DNA from: Cellvibrionaceae bacterium
GTDB lineage: Bacteria; Pseudomonadota; Gammaproteobacteria; Pseudomonadales; Cellvibrionaceae
Assembly: GCA_028281575.1 (NCBI GenBank)
Contig: JANQJP010000089.1
Span: forward strand, 36,737-100,736
Length of the DNA stretch: 64,000 nucleotides
Reading direction: 5' to 3'
The position numbers were made by a program, and so were the translations under genes. This document shows positions 38,625 through 47,569 of this stretch, in pieces (the stretch's first letter is position 1; each line of letters opens with the position of its first letter). Below the pieces are notes generated by a model, which worked only from the letters and a program-made list of their open reading frames with translations, made no database searches and was not told where the DNA came from.

Positions 38625-38993
38625 ATGCGCGACGAAAACGACCGGCGACGCTTTACCAGAATCCGCTTTGACACCGCTGCGACACTTAACCAGGGCGAAA
38701 CGGTTTTCCATACTCATGTGCTAGATATATCGCTCAACGGGGTTCTTCTAGAAACACCCGAGGAATATAAAATACGCGCAGACCTTCCCGCCAATATCAG
38801 CATTTTCTTAAGTGAAAGCGCTGAAATTCAAATGCAGGTTTCTCTTGCTCATAGCAGTAGCCAATACCTGGGTTTTCACTGTGAGAGCATAGATATGGAA
38901 AGCGTGGGCCATTTGCGCCGCTTAATTGAACTCAATATGGACGACCCTTGCGCACCCGAGCGGGTACTTGAAGAACTCGTCCTCCCGCACTAG
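38625..38993 (+). CDS. PilZ-domain protein
   Basis: 122 residues from ATG 38625. RRRFTRIRFD supplies the Arg-x3-Arg c-di-GMP motif and DISLNGVLLE the D/N-x-S-x2-G motif. An intact single-domain c-di-GMP receptor adaptor. The next gene is a second PilZ protein in the same direction, 28 bp away. Confidence 0.88.
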   Translation: MRDENDRRRFTRIRFDTAATLNQGETVFHTHVLDISLNGVLLETPEEYKIRADLPANISIFLSESAEIQMQVSLAHSSSQYLGFHCESIDMESVGHLRRLIELNMDDPCAPERVLEELVLPH

Positions 38994-39021
38994 CAGTACC
39001 TCGTAAAAGGGACCTTAGCAA

Positions 39022-39354
39022 ATGCCTGACTCTCATCACGACGAACGCTCGGCCCCAAGATTTCGCTACCGCTGCAATGCGACACTGAGCGCTGCAGACA
39101 CCAGTTGCCCGGCCCACCTGCTGAACATAAGCCAGAGTGGCGCCTTGGTAGCCATACTCGAGGAAAACCGCTTTGCTATGGATGACCGTGTCGAACTCAC
39201 GATAGAGCAAGACGGCGGCGAAGATATTACCCTGTTGGGATCAATCGCCCATGTGAAAAAACACTATATTGGCTTGAAATGTGATCCTGTCAGCGACGAA
39301 GACCGCGAGCAATTGGCACTCGCACTTGATTTCCTCGCCGCAGAGCACCGCTGA
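39022..39354 (+). CDS. PilZ-domain protein
   Basis: 110 residues. ERSAPRFRYRCNATL carries the Arg motif and LNISQSGALV the second motif. It differs enough from its neighbour to suggest an old duplication or separate recruitment. Possibly co-transcribed with the upstream PilZ gene. Convergent with radA. Confidence 0.85.
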   Translation: MPDSHHDERSAPRFRYRCNATLSAADTSCPAHLLNISQSGALVAILEENRFAMDDRVELTIEQDGGEDITLLGSIAHVKKHYIGLKCDPVSDEDREQLALALDFLAAEHR

Positions 39355-39403
39355 TTCATCAAGACCTGAAACCGCGACCTTGCCTGCACAACCACTGTTG
39401 ATA

Positions 39404-40768
39404 CTAATAAATCGCTTCTAAAGCTTCCGCAAGTTTTTTTACAGTAACGACCTCGAGGCCATCCAACTGCTCGCGTGGCGCATTCCCGACTGGCACAATC
39501 GCACGCCGAAAGCCATGTTTTGCCGCCTCACGCAGGCGCTCCGGCCCGCTCGGCACCGGTCGAATTTCACCTGCCAGACCTACTTCGCCAAAGACAACCA
39601 GTTCACGGGGCAGAGGGCGATCGCGAAAACTTGAAACCAGTGCCAGCAATACGGCAAGGTCAGCGCTGGTTTCGACAATTTTGACCCCACCAACCGCGTT
39701 CACAAACACGTCCTGATCACCGATCATCACACCACCGTGCCTATGCAAAACGGCGAGTAACATCGACAAACGGTTTTGCTCCAGGCCGACCGCAACTCGG
39801 CGGGGATTGCCGAGACTCGAGCTGTCTACAAGCGCCTGAACTTCAAGCAGTAGTGGTCGCGTGCCCTCCCAGACAACAAGCACCACCGACCCAGACGCAA
39901 CCTCATCCGCACGCTGTAAAAAAATGGCAGACGGGTTTGACACTTCCTTTAAGCCCTGTTCCGTCATCGCAAATACACCCAATTCATTGACCGGACCAAA
40001 ACGGTTTTTATGACCGCGCAAGGTACGAAACCGGGAATCATGAGAGCCTTCGAGCATAATCGAACAATCGATAATATGCTCGAGCACTTTCGGGCCAGCC
40101 AAACTGCCATCTTTAGTGACATGCCCTACGAGAATAAGCACCCCGCCACTCTCTTTGGCATAGCGTGTAAGCGATGCGGCGGATTCCCGCACTTGGGAAA
40201 CACTGCCCGGTGCGGAAGTAACGTCGGCAACGTGCATAACCTGGATTGAATCGACCACAATAATCGTCGGTTTTATCTGCTCGGCCTGAAGAACAATTTC
40301 CTCGACTGCGGTCGCAGACAACATGGATAAATTGCCCATCGGCAACGCCAGGCGCTGCGCACGCATTGCGACTTGCTGGAGGCTTTCCTCTCCCGTGACA
40401 TATAACGCTTCGTAGGTTTCCGCGAGCTGGCACATGGTCTGCAAAAGTACCGTCGACTTGCCAGCACCGGGGTGCCCGCCGATAAGCACAACCGAGCCCG
40501 GCACAAAGCCGCCACCGAGCACGCGATCGAATTCTTCCATACCGGATGAGAAGCGCGGCAGTTCAGCGAGATCAATTTCATTTAATTTTGCGAGCGTGCT
40601 CGACGCACCACCCGAATAGCCTTTAAATGAAGTGCTTTTTTTTGATGCTGCGCCCAGTCGAACTTCAACAATCGTGTTCCACGCATGGCATTCGCTGCAC
40701 TGGCCCTGCCATTTGGCATAGTCTGCGCCGCACTCGTTGCAGACAAAGGCGGTTTTTTGTTTAGCCAC
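39404..40768 (-). CDS. radA: DNA repair protein RadA
   Basis: 454 residues, full length. N-terminal four-Cys zinc finger (CNECGADYAKWQGQCSECHAWN begins and ends it), Walker A IGGHPGAGKSTVLLQ, the RadA-specific KNRFG motif, and a C-terminal Lon-like domain (VVFGEVGLAGEIRPVPSGPE). A branched-DNA helicase that helps RecA recombination and repair. Confidence 0.97.
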   Translation of the reverse strand: MAKQKTAFVCNECGADYAKWQGQCSECHAWNTIVEVRLGAASKKSTSFKGYSGGASSTLAKLNEIDLAELPRFSSGMEEFDRVLGGGFVPGSVVLIGGHPGAGKSTVLLQTMCQLAETYEALYVTGEESLQQVAMRAQRLALPMGNLSMLSATAVEEIVLQAEQIKPTIIVVDSIQVMHVADVTSAPGSVSQVRESAASLTRYAKESGGVLILVGHVTKDGSLAGPKVLEHIIDCSIMLEGSHDSRFRTLRGHKNRFGPVNELGVFAMTEQGLKEVSNPSAIFLQRADEVASGSVVLVVWEGTRPLLLEVQALVDSSSLGNPRRVAVGLEQNRLSMLLAVLHRHGGVMIGDQDVFVNAVGGVKIVETSADLAVLLALVSSFRDRPLPRELVVFGEVGLAGEIRPVPSGPERLREAAKHGFRRAIVPVGNAPREQLDGLEVVTVKKLAEALEAIY

Positions 40769-40827
40769 GAAATTATCTTTTTACACTGCTTTAGAAAAAT
40801 AGTTGCTTAAATTTAGCTTGTGCCGAA

Positions 40828-40931
40828 CGGGCGGCGGGAAGTGTATCTCAGACACGCAGTAAATACATCCATGTAAGCTCGACACCAGCATCCATGCTGG
40901 TGACGGTCCAAGATACACTTCCCGCCACCCG
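40828..40931. repeat. 104-bp palindromic intergenic repeat
   Basis: The left arm (40828-40848) and right arm (40911-40931) pair over 21 bp with one mismatch (core GGCGGGAAGTGTATCT). Inside is a second palindrome CACCAGCAT-CC-ATGCTGGTG (40883-40902) and GACACGCAGTAAATAC, shared with the 7.6 kb element. Confidence 0.75.
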
Positions 40932-40999
40932 CTTTGACTATCAGATTAATTATTGTTAACCCATGATGCATTTAGAAAAGTCTTAACCTGCACATTTGG

Positions 41000-41142
41000 C
41001 ACATACGCGTTTGTGTGTCGGTGATATGTTCTAAAACCGTCAATTCAGGGATGAATTGACGGAGCTACAAGGACGTATTCATGCGTTTTTTGAACATATC
41101 ACCGGCGCGCAAACGCTTCGAGGGCACATATTGAAGTTTTTA
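41000..41142. repeat. Palindromic repeat family B, copy 1
   Basis: About 143 bp. The arms GGTGATATGTTC and GAACATATCACC sit near either end, flanked by GCGTTTG/CAAACGC-like pieces, with an inner hairpin CGTCAATTCAGGGATGAATT. A second copy lies inverted at 60675-60822, with most positions shared. Confidence 0.8.
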
Positions 41143-41554
41143 CTAGGGCCTGTTAACACTAATTCGATCGCCACTGTTGTGGCTGCACATGTGCTAATCA
41201 AGACGCGAGGAGAGTAGTTTGGTTATTCCAAATAAACGACGATTGCTACATGGATGTAGCTTATTAGAGCAATGCAGGAGCAATTGCCGAGCAACGCAGA
41301 GTGGCGCATTTGCAGCCGCAACCCTTCGGGCCGGGCCAAAATTTCCCCCAGCTGCGTTGCCTATAGGACATAGGTAAGGGGCGAGAGCAGGAGCGGTAGC
41401 TTTGATATTCGTTCATGTGGAACAACCACATCACGCTCATATCGTCTTCGACTATAGGGATATAGTCGTTAGAGCGACGCAGGAAGCCAAAGCCGAGCCG
41501 GAGAAAATTTTGATCTCCGGCAGTGGCGATCGAATTAGTGTTAACAGGCCCTAG
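41143..41554. mobile_element. MITE-like element with perfect 34-bp inverted ends and CTAG target copies
   Basis: 41143-41176 and 41521-41554 are exact reverse complements (outermost CTAGGGCCTGTTAACACTAA). CTAG at both ends can be read as a 4-bp target duplication around an element starting GGCCTGTTAACAC. There is no transposase gene; the inside is palindrome-rich. Ends plus a YTAR-type target suggest mobilisation by an IS5-group transposase, which is inference. The right CTAG holds the TAG stop of the PepSY gene. A degenerate relative is at 10448-10879. Confidence 0.75.
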
Positions 41555-42183
41555 ATCAGTGCTACGAAGATAAATATAGGTAGCCCTAATAGGGTGTAAA
41601 CGATCACTTTGCCGATCCGCTTTTTTTGAGGTAGTAAAATAAGTAGGCCTGAAAGTGAAAAAATCACCGTTAATACTGCACTGATATCGATGAGCCATCG
41701 CCAAAGTTGCTTGGCGTGGCGCCCTTTGTGAAGCTCGTTAAGCGTTGCTATTAAGCCTCGGTGGCTGGTGATTGCTTCAATCTCTCCGCTCTCCAAATCC
41801 ATTTCAATACTGATGGATTTCCCCGGTTTTTGCTGGTCGACAAAAAGCAAGTTGTCATCGACTTCGAATGTGGCATGTGTGGGGTTTACTCCATGTTGTT
41901 CTTGCAAAAAATGTATCAACGCAGGTGGTGGTGGTATAGAAGCGCCATTTTCAGGCAGCTTGCCGGGAAATATGGTTGATTCGATACGTTCGACGGGTTG
42001 GCGCTCAAACCAATCGGGGTGATTCAGAAAAATGCCCGTTACTGCAAAAAACAGCAGAATAAAGAGTAGGGCGATCGACAGATATATGTGAACAAGGCGG
42101 GAAAACTTGAGCAAATGCCGGTTGACTTTAATCTCCATGACAAACGCGTTTTTGCTGGCATTTTTTGAAAGTTGTGTAGGCAC
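41551..42183 (-). CDS. PepSY-associated transmembrane protein
   Basis: 210 residues from GTG 42183 (ATG 42138 also possible; neither has a strong RBS). First helix about HIYLSIALLFILLFFAVTGI followed by LNHPDW, a periplasmic PepSY-like domain (SIEMDLESGEIEAITSHRGL), HKGRHAKQLWRWL, then two helices. This is the small PepSY_TM form related to membrane iron/haem reductases. Its TAG stop is formed by the CTAG border of the adjacent element, so the original 3' end may have been changed. First of a set of iron-related genes on this strand. Confidence 0.8.
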   Translation of the reverse strand: MPTQLSKNASKNAFVMEIKVNRHLLKFSRLVHIYLSIALLFILLFFAVTGIFLNHPDWFERQPVERIESTIFPGKLPENGASIPPPPALIHFLQEQHGVNPTHATFEVDDNLLFVDQQKPGKSISIEMDLESGEIEAITSHRGLIATLNELHKGRHAKQLWRWLIDISAVLTVIFSLSGLLILLPQKKRIGKVIVYTLLGLPIFIFVALI

Positions 42184-42304
42184 GCTAGGTCACCAATAAA
42201 AATAGAAATATTCATACACAAAAAGTCACCCGATAGCGTTTCGGGTGACTTTTTGAGCAATGCCTTGGGTAATCCGACAGCTTTTTGTGTCGGATACGCC
42301 AAGC

Positions 42305-44671
42305 TTAAAACTTATAGGACGTGTATATTGAAAAGCTGCGGCCAGGCTGAGTAAAACGTTCGTAACCATCGCCGCTCGCACCAGAGAAGAACCCGCCGGT
42401 ACCTGGGCGCACATTATTAATCACTTCCCAGCGAATGTAGTTTTCATCTGTAAGGTTGTGGATGTTCGCGCTAATTGAGAAATTGTCGTTAAACTCGTAG
42501 TAAGCACTTAAATCGAGCACCAAGGATGAATCTGGGAAATGCACAATACCGCTGCCGTTGTTGCGAGATGTAAAGCTCAGGTCATCGGTTTCGTCTTTGC
42601 CGTCCGTCCAAGTTACATCGGCATCTATGTTCCAACGTTCACTTGGCTGGTAAGAAAGACCAAGTGTCGCCGTGTCGGGTGAAATGGTGACTAACTCATC
42701 ACCTTCATCATGTGAGCCTGCCCGTGCAGTATCGTGCTCGCCTTGTAATTGCGTTGCAGCAAAGGTGAGATACCACGCGTCACTCAGATAAAAGGCGCTT
42801 TCTATTTCGATACCGTTGATCGAGGTTTCGCCCACATTTTGCGCTTGATTATAGGCATCTTGAGTGACGACGGTATTGGCCGGAGGGTTCGACGGGTCGC
42901 AGCCAAATTGTGGGAAACAGGGTTGTGCGATTTCAATGGTTTGTCCGAGGTCACGTGTCAGCGATACGCTTTCAATGCGATTTTTGTTCGTCATCATATA
43001 AGCGTTTATTTTTAGGTAGGCGCGGTTGGTTTTCCAGATGTAGCTAAGTTCGATGCTGGACGATTCTTCAGCTTCCAAATCCGGGTTGGCAATTTCTTCC
43101 CAGTCGTCGAAAGTGTCGCCAGTAATTGCGTCGACAAGCGCATCCTCTGCCACTTCAACGTCAAGATAGATTTCCTGCGTTGTCGGTGCTTTATAACCCT
43201 GTGCGAACAGCAGGCTAAGCGTGTGCCCTTCGGCAAAGGTATAATCCACACTGGCTTGACCGGCAAATACGGAAAATTCTGAGTCTGTTACAGCTGTGCC
43301 CGTAGGGTCGCTAAAGTTTTCATCCACTGTTGGTTCATACTGCGCGTTTTCATAGCGTGCGCCGAGGTTGAAGGTGAATTGATTATTTAGTTTGTACGTA
43401 TCGAGAGCGTAGACTGTGAACAGCGTTTTGTCGGTATCGGGCACCCAAGAGGGGTCGCGAAGGTTTTGTGTTTGTTCGCTATTTGGATCCACTGTTGCAA
43501 AACGTCGATCGAACAATTCATTGCTAACACTCGTGTCCGCGTATTCAAAGCCGTAGACAAGCGTATGCGCATCGTCTGCACCGAAAGATTTTTCCAGGTC
43601 GACAGCGAATTCAAGTGTTTCTTGATTGTAGCTGCGGTCTTCGGTACGCAAAATGTCATTGCTGCGGTCTGGAGCGCCGCGAAACGCGCCTGAATCGAAA
43701 GCAAATATCGTCACACCGTGATTAAACGTTTCTTGCCTGTCGAGCGTTGCGCTCAAGCTGTCAAATAAAACGGTATTTGCTCCTTCGATTTCGTAAAAAA
43801 CCCCTAAGCGTTCGCGTGTGGATTCGTCTACAGACGAGAAGTCGTAGTAGGCGGCAGAGTCGCGTGAGAATATTTCCCCGGTTGTGTCGCGATCTGAGTT
43901 CTCATAGACAACGCCAATACGTTGGTCATCGGTGAGCTTATAGCTAAGTTTGGCCAAGACGCTTTGCGTTTCAATATCAAAGGGGTCAGCTTGTCCGCGT
44001 TCGGAGCCAAGCACATCTGAGCCGTCGTCGTGAGACTTCAGCTCACCACCATCGCGCAGTACGTACATAAGTAAAGCTTCGAATGCACCGCTGCGATTGG
44101 CGAGAGCGCCGGAAACCAGGGTTTCTTCATCGCGATCATCAAAGCCCACTTTTACTTTGCCTGCTGTTTGGTGGGTCTTGTCGCCGTCGAGAAAGTCTGC
44201 CGCGTCTTTTGTGGTAACGGCGACGGCACCACCAAGTGCGCCGCTGCCAGATAGCACCGAATCTGGTCCCTTGGTTATTGAGAGTTGTTTGATCGTTTCA
44301 GGATCAACAAAAGCTCTGTTAGAGCCAAACATACCGTAGGGCCTAAATGAATCGGGGCTCAGGGTTTCGCCTTGTGAGATGCCATCAATGGTAATTGAGA
44401 TGGCATCGCCCTCAAGACCGCGAATATTAAAACCGTTATCGTTAAAGCGGTCGCCATTGTCATTTACCTGAACGCCGGGAGTGTGGCGTACGAGGTCGGT
44501 AAGATTATTGATACCTTTGCGATCAATCTCGACGGCGTCGATCACAAATATCTCGGTATCTACCTCGGTTTCGGATGCAATTATCGTTTTATCGAGTTCG
44601 GTATTGTCGGCGTAACCCTGGTGGCTTAGCAGCGCCGCGCCAAGCACAGGAACCAGTTTAGTGAACTTCAT
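42305..44671 (-). CDS. TonB-dependent receptor, haemoglobin/haem family
   Basis: 788 residues from ATG 44671 (AAAGG 8 nt upstream; the longer frame has no merit). Signal peptide LVPVLGAALLSHQGYA, a short TonB-box region, then a plug (NLTDLVRHTPGVQVNDNGDR, FNIRGLEGDAISITIDGISQ, ITKGPDSVLSGSGALGGAVA). A 22-strand-type barrel ends in aromatic F. The plug resembles the TIGR01786 haemoglobin/transferrin receptor group, so haem is a likely ligand though not proven. A Fur box lies upstream, and the TonB2 energy system is encoded nearby. Confidence 0.93.
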   Translation of the reverse strand: MKFTKLVPVLGAALLSHQGYADNTELDKTIIASETEVDTEIFVIDAVEIDRKGINNLTDLVRHTPGVQVNDNGDRFNDNGFNIRGLEGDAISITIDGISQGETLSPDSFRPYGMFGSNRAFVDPETIKQLSITKGPDSVLSGSGALGGAVAVTTKDAADFLDGDKTHQTAGKVKVGFDDRDEETLVSGALANRSGAFEALLMYVLRDGGELKSHDDGSDVLGSERGQADPFDIETQSVLAKLSYKLTDDQRIGVVYENSDRDTTGEIFSRDSAAYYDFSSVDESTRERLGVFYEIEGANTVLFDSLSATLDRQETFNHGVTIFAFDSGAFRGAPDRSNDILRTEDRSYNQETLEFAVDLEKSFGADDAHTLVYGFEYADTSVSNELFDRRFATVDPNSEQTQNLRDPSWVPDTDKTLFTVYALDTYKLNNQFTFNLGARYENAQYEPTVDENFSDPTGTAVTDSEFSVFAGQASVDYTFAEGHTLSLLFAQGYKAPTTQEIYLDVEVAEDALVDAITGDTFDDWEEIANPDLEAEESSSIELSYIWKTNRAYLKINAYMMTNKNRIESVSLTRDLGQTIEIAQPCFPQFGCDPSNPPANTVVTQDAYNQAQNVGETSINGIEIESAFYLSDAWYLTFAATQLQGEHDTARAGSHDEGDELVTISPDTATLGLSYQPSERWNIDADVTWTDGKDETDDLSFTSRNNGSGIVHFPDSSLVLDLSAYYEFNDNFSISANIHNLTDENYIRWEVINNVRPGTGGFFSGASGDGYERFTQPGRSFSIYTSYKF

Positions 44672-44834
44672 AGGATGTACCTTTGGAAAATAAGAATGGT
44701 CGTAAGCTGTGAGGCCTAGAAAACCTGCCTGCGGCACGGCGATGGTCCCGTTTATACCAGCGCAGTGTGTCCGTCCTTGGGGGTGGAGGTATTCACCAGC
44801 AAGCAGGTTTCTCTAGGCTGGATACGAATATTAA

Positions 44835-44849
44835 TGATAATAATTATCG
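44835..44849 (-). promoter_or_regulatory. Fur box of the TonB-dependent receptor gene
   Basis: TGATAATAATTATCG matches the 7-1-7 Fur palindrome TGATAATnATTATCA at all but one position. It lies about 165 bp before the receptor start. Confidence 0.75.
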
Positions 44850-44883
44850 TTTGCAAATAATTTATATACGGTTATTGTCCAGC

Positions 44884-46353
44884 TCACGGTGTCGGCGAGT
44901 AGTGCAGTTTTATCGCGCCCAGTTCACCCGCTGCATTGATGTTTTGTTTAAAAGGTTTGTCGGATAAGTTGAGTTCGATTTTTTGATAGTTGTGGCCACC
45001 GTGCTCTCGCGCAGCTTCGAAGTGCAAAATATAAGTACCTGTCTTGACGTAGGCGCCAAAATCGTCGCTGCCATCCCATTGAAGGCGATAGTTGCCGGGC
45101 CTTCGCGTAGCGCGCGCGACGCTGTCAAGCAGGCTGGGATTAACGCGCCCGACCCTGCGCCACCAGCGTGTATTTTCCCGCGCCCAGCGTTCGCTTTCGC
45201 CTAGAAGTAAAAGATTTTTAATGGGTTTTCGGTCGCTGTCGGTAATCCAAATGGCGACATAGGGCTTGTTATAGATATCTGCGTCAAACTTGGGAATGGT
45301 GTAATCGACAGACAGTTGAAACGTCTCCTGGCGGCGCTTACTGCCGCCGAGGTATTGCGACCATTGTTCCGACGCAAGTTGCAGGCCTTCGGGCGAGACA
45401 ACCAGGGCTTCAACGTTTTCAAGCTGGTTGACCCAGTCTATGCCGGCTGTCATTTCCTGTACGCTCAGTGCGGTGGCGACGGCATCTGCGGTTACCGCGT
45501 CATTGGCGACAACAATGGCTGCGGGCGCCTGAAATAAAGGCCAGCCTTCGTTTGGTTCAAGAATATGGCTAAACTCGCGATGCGCAATTTTTCGGGTGCG
45601 GCTAGTGTGACCGCTCGCGGCGATCGCTTTGCTGTGAATGTTCAAGGTGGCCAGCGACGCCCGATTGTCGCTAACGTTATTCGGGTCGGTAATGCCCACT
45701 TGCCACTTCTTTTTATCTTCAGTGCGACGCCAATACCGGCCGTCTCCGCCAATATCCACACGAATGGCTTGTGCGTTTTGTAATGCGTGTTTTAGGAACG
45801 AAAACGTGTGGTCAATAATATAGCCCTTCGCCAGGCCGTCAGCGTCGATAGCGACATGCTCAGGTAGTGAGAGCCCATCGTCCTCATTAAGGTTGATCTG
45901 CGCGCGTTCTATACTGCGTGCAAGCTTGCGTATGGCTGCGCGGTTTGGTGTGATTTGTGTTTTCTCGGCGTCTTGCCAAAGTTGCTTTATTTTGCCTAAG
46001 CGGCAGCTAAATTTTCCAGTACTGAGCTTTTTCCAATGTTCACAGTGCTCAAAAACTGTTTTTAGATCGTCAGGCAGTTGCATCATACGTCTTTTTTTAT
46101 TGAGTTTATTGACGCTGCTATCGGGTTTGTACGTTGACAGAATATTCTCTAAATCGGCGATTTCGTTTATTGCTTGTTCAATAACTGTTCTTGCAATCAC
46201 TGTATCTTTCTTTTCGATGTACACATCGATATCCAATGATGTGCCCAAGACAAAATCGCGATGTACATCAATGTGTTCCAAGACAGTATCGGCGATTATC
46301 GATTGGCAAATGAGTAAAAGAAAACAACATAAACTGAGTGCACGAAAATTCAT
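44884..46353 (-). CDS. ApbE flavin transferase fused to DUF2271
   Basis: 489 residues with a signal peptide (SLCCFLLLICQSIIA). About residues 25-330 are ApbE (FAD:protein FMN transferase): VLGTSLDIDVY, DADGLAKGYIIDH, VDIGGDGRYWRR and DAVTADAVATALSV with the Mg-binding Asp. The rest is DUF2271 (KPYVAIWITDSDRKPIKNLL, RRPGNYRLQWDGSDDFG, GTYILHFEAAREHGGH), a periplasmic domain of unknown role. ApbE attaches FMN to periplasmic redox proteins, but no DxxSGA[TS]-type acceptor site is visible in the neighbouring proteins. The fusion suggests flavinylation tied to periplasmic iron reduction. Confidence 0.9.
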   Translation of the reverse strand: MNFRALSLCCFLLLICQSIIADTVLEHIDVHRDFVLGTSLDIDVYIEKKDTVIARTVIEQAINEIADLENILSTYKPDSSVNKLNKKRRMMQLPDDLKTVFEHCEHWKKLSTGKFSCRLGKIKQLWQDAEKTQITPNRAAIRKLARSIERAQINLNEDDGLSLPEHVAIDADGLAKGYIIDHTFSFLKHALQNAQAIRVDIGGDGRYWRRTEDKKKWQVGITDPNNVSDNRASLATLNIHSKAIAASGHTSRTRKIAHREFSHILEPNEGWPLFQAPAAIVVANDAVTADAVATALSVQEMTAGIDWVNQLENVEALVVSPEGLQLASEQWSQYLGGSKRRQETFQLSVDYTIPKFDADIYNKPYVAIWITDSDRKPIKNLLLLGESERWARENTRWWRRVGRVNPSLLDSVARATRRPGNYRLQWDGSDDFGAYVKTGTYILHFEAAREHGGHNYQKIELNLSDKPFKQNINAAGELGAIKLHYSPTP

Positions 46354-46427
46354 AAGCGGGGATTAATTTGATACTGGTTGATGTCTGTCAGAGCGAGGTC
46401 CTAAGACCTGCTCCGACAAAAAGAGGA

Positions 46428-47492
46428 CTAAAGGTTTGTTGTTGCAGAGAGCGACGTTTTCTGCTCTTTCTTTTGGCTGTAGTTTTTTTGGTATTCGTGT
46501 TTATCTGAACGTTTACATTTTTTATCGTCGCTATTATTTTTTTTGGAACCATCTTTGGATTTGTGTTTGTGGCATTCACGTATTGGCGCAGGGTCCTCGT
46601 TTGATACTATACCGTCTTGATTGGTGTCGTTGCGCGAAAAACGCTTATTTCCCGATAATTGAAATTCTTCAAAAGTCATCGCTTCATCTTCATTGTCGTC
46701 GAGTACGCCAAAGCGAATCTTTGCTTGCTTAAGTTGTTTTTTGCGTGTTTTTTCAATGACGTTATCGAGGCGGTTCATATACTCGTTAATATATTCGTCT
46801 GAATTTAACCAGCCATCGCTGTTTTCATCTGATTTATCAAAATCTGCGCGTCGTTTTTCATTAAATTCCGCATATTCAACAATGCCGTCACCATTGCTAT
46901 CGTATTTTTCCAACATTCCCCCTTTATTATGCGTTGTTGGCATACGAATAACACGGCGAGCATATTTTTTTTTCATTTCCTTAATTTCGGCGTCGGTCCA
47001 CTTCTTTTTATAGTCTTTCGATTTTTTATCCTTTTTGTCTTTTTTGGATTTCTCCCAACGGCTGGGGGGTGGTGTATCATTTTCGTCAATCAGTAAATCT
47101 TTATTCGTGTCGTAGCGTTTAAAGCTGCGTTCGCCGGAAGCGCTGTACTCTTCCCATTCGATGCCATCGCTCTTGCTTTTGTCTAGTGATTTAAACCGAA
47201 TCTTGGTTTGTTTGAGATGGGCTTTGCGCTCTTTTTCGATTTTTTTATCCAGGCGTGTCGCGTATTCGTCAACATATTCTGTTTGGGTTACAACACCATT
47301 TTGATCTTCATCTGTTCGGTCAAACTGGGCCCAGCGAGCTTCAAAAAATTCTTGCTCGGTAACGCGTGCATCTCCATCTTGATCGTATTTATCGATAAAG
47401 CTTTGCTGGTTGCCATGACCTGCTAAGGCAATATGGGAAAAGCTTGCACCAATAAGCATTGCAATGAATACAAATGTATTATGTATTTTCAT
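46428..47492 (-). CDS. Secreted EF-hand protein with internal duplication
   Basis: 354 residues, signal peptide ending at SHIALA. It has at least six EF-hand loops: DQDGDARVTEQE, DEDQNGVVTQTE, DTNKDLLIDEND, DSNGDGIVEYAE, DENSDGWLNSDE and DTNQDGIVSNED. The order in residues ~30-140 repeats in ~190-310, so the protein is two copies of one ~120-residue unit joined by a very basic Lys linker. A Lys-rich tail follows. Probably a periplasmic or surface Ca2+-binding protein. It lies between the ApbE fusion and DUF4198 genes; the role is unknown. Confidence 0.85.
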   Translation of the reverse strand: MKIHNTFVFIAMLIGASFSHIALAGHGNQQSFIDKYDQDGDARVTEQEFFEARWAQFDRTDEDQNGVVTQTEYVDEYATRLDKKIEKERKAHLKQTKIRFKSLDKSKSDGIEWEEYSASGERSFKRYDTNKDLLIDENDTPPPSRWEKSKKDKKDKKSKDYKKKWTDAEIKEMKKKYARRVIRMPTTHNKGGMLEKYDSNGDGIVEYAEFNEKRRADFDKSDENSDGWLNSDEYINEYMNRLDNVIEKTRKKQLKQAKIRFGVLDDNEDEAMTFEEFQLSGNKRFSRNDTNQDGIVSNEDPAPIRECHKHKSKDGSKKNNSDDKKCKRSDKHEYQKNYSQKKEQKTSLSATTNL

Positions 47493-47569
47493 ATTAGAGT
47501 TCCTAATTTAAGGGTTCCTAAGTTGTGTTATGCGTTTTTGAAACGCTTTGGCAGCGACGACGTTTTTGT

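Noticed and set aside
41008..41120. Short direct and inverted repeats considered as a CRISPR array
   Set aside because: Only mirrored arms with no regular spacer series and no cas genes; they belong to palindromic repeat family B.
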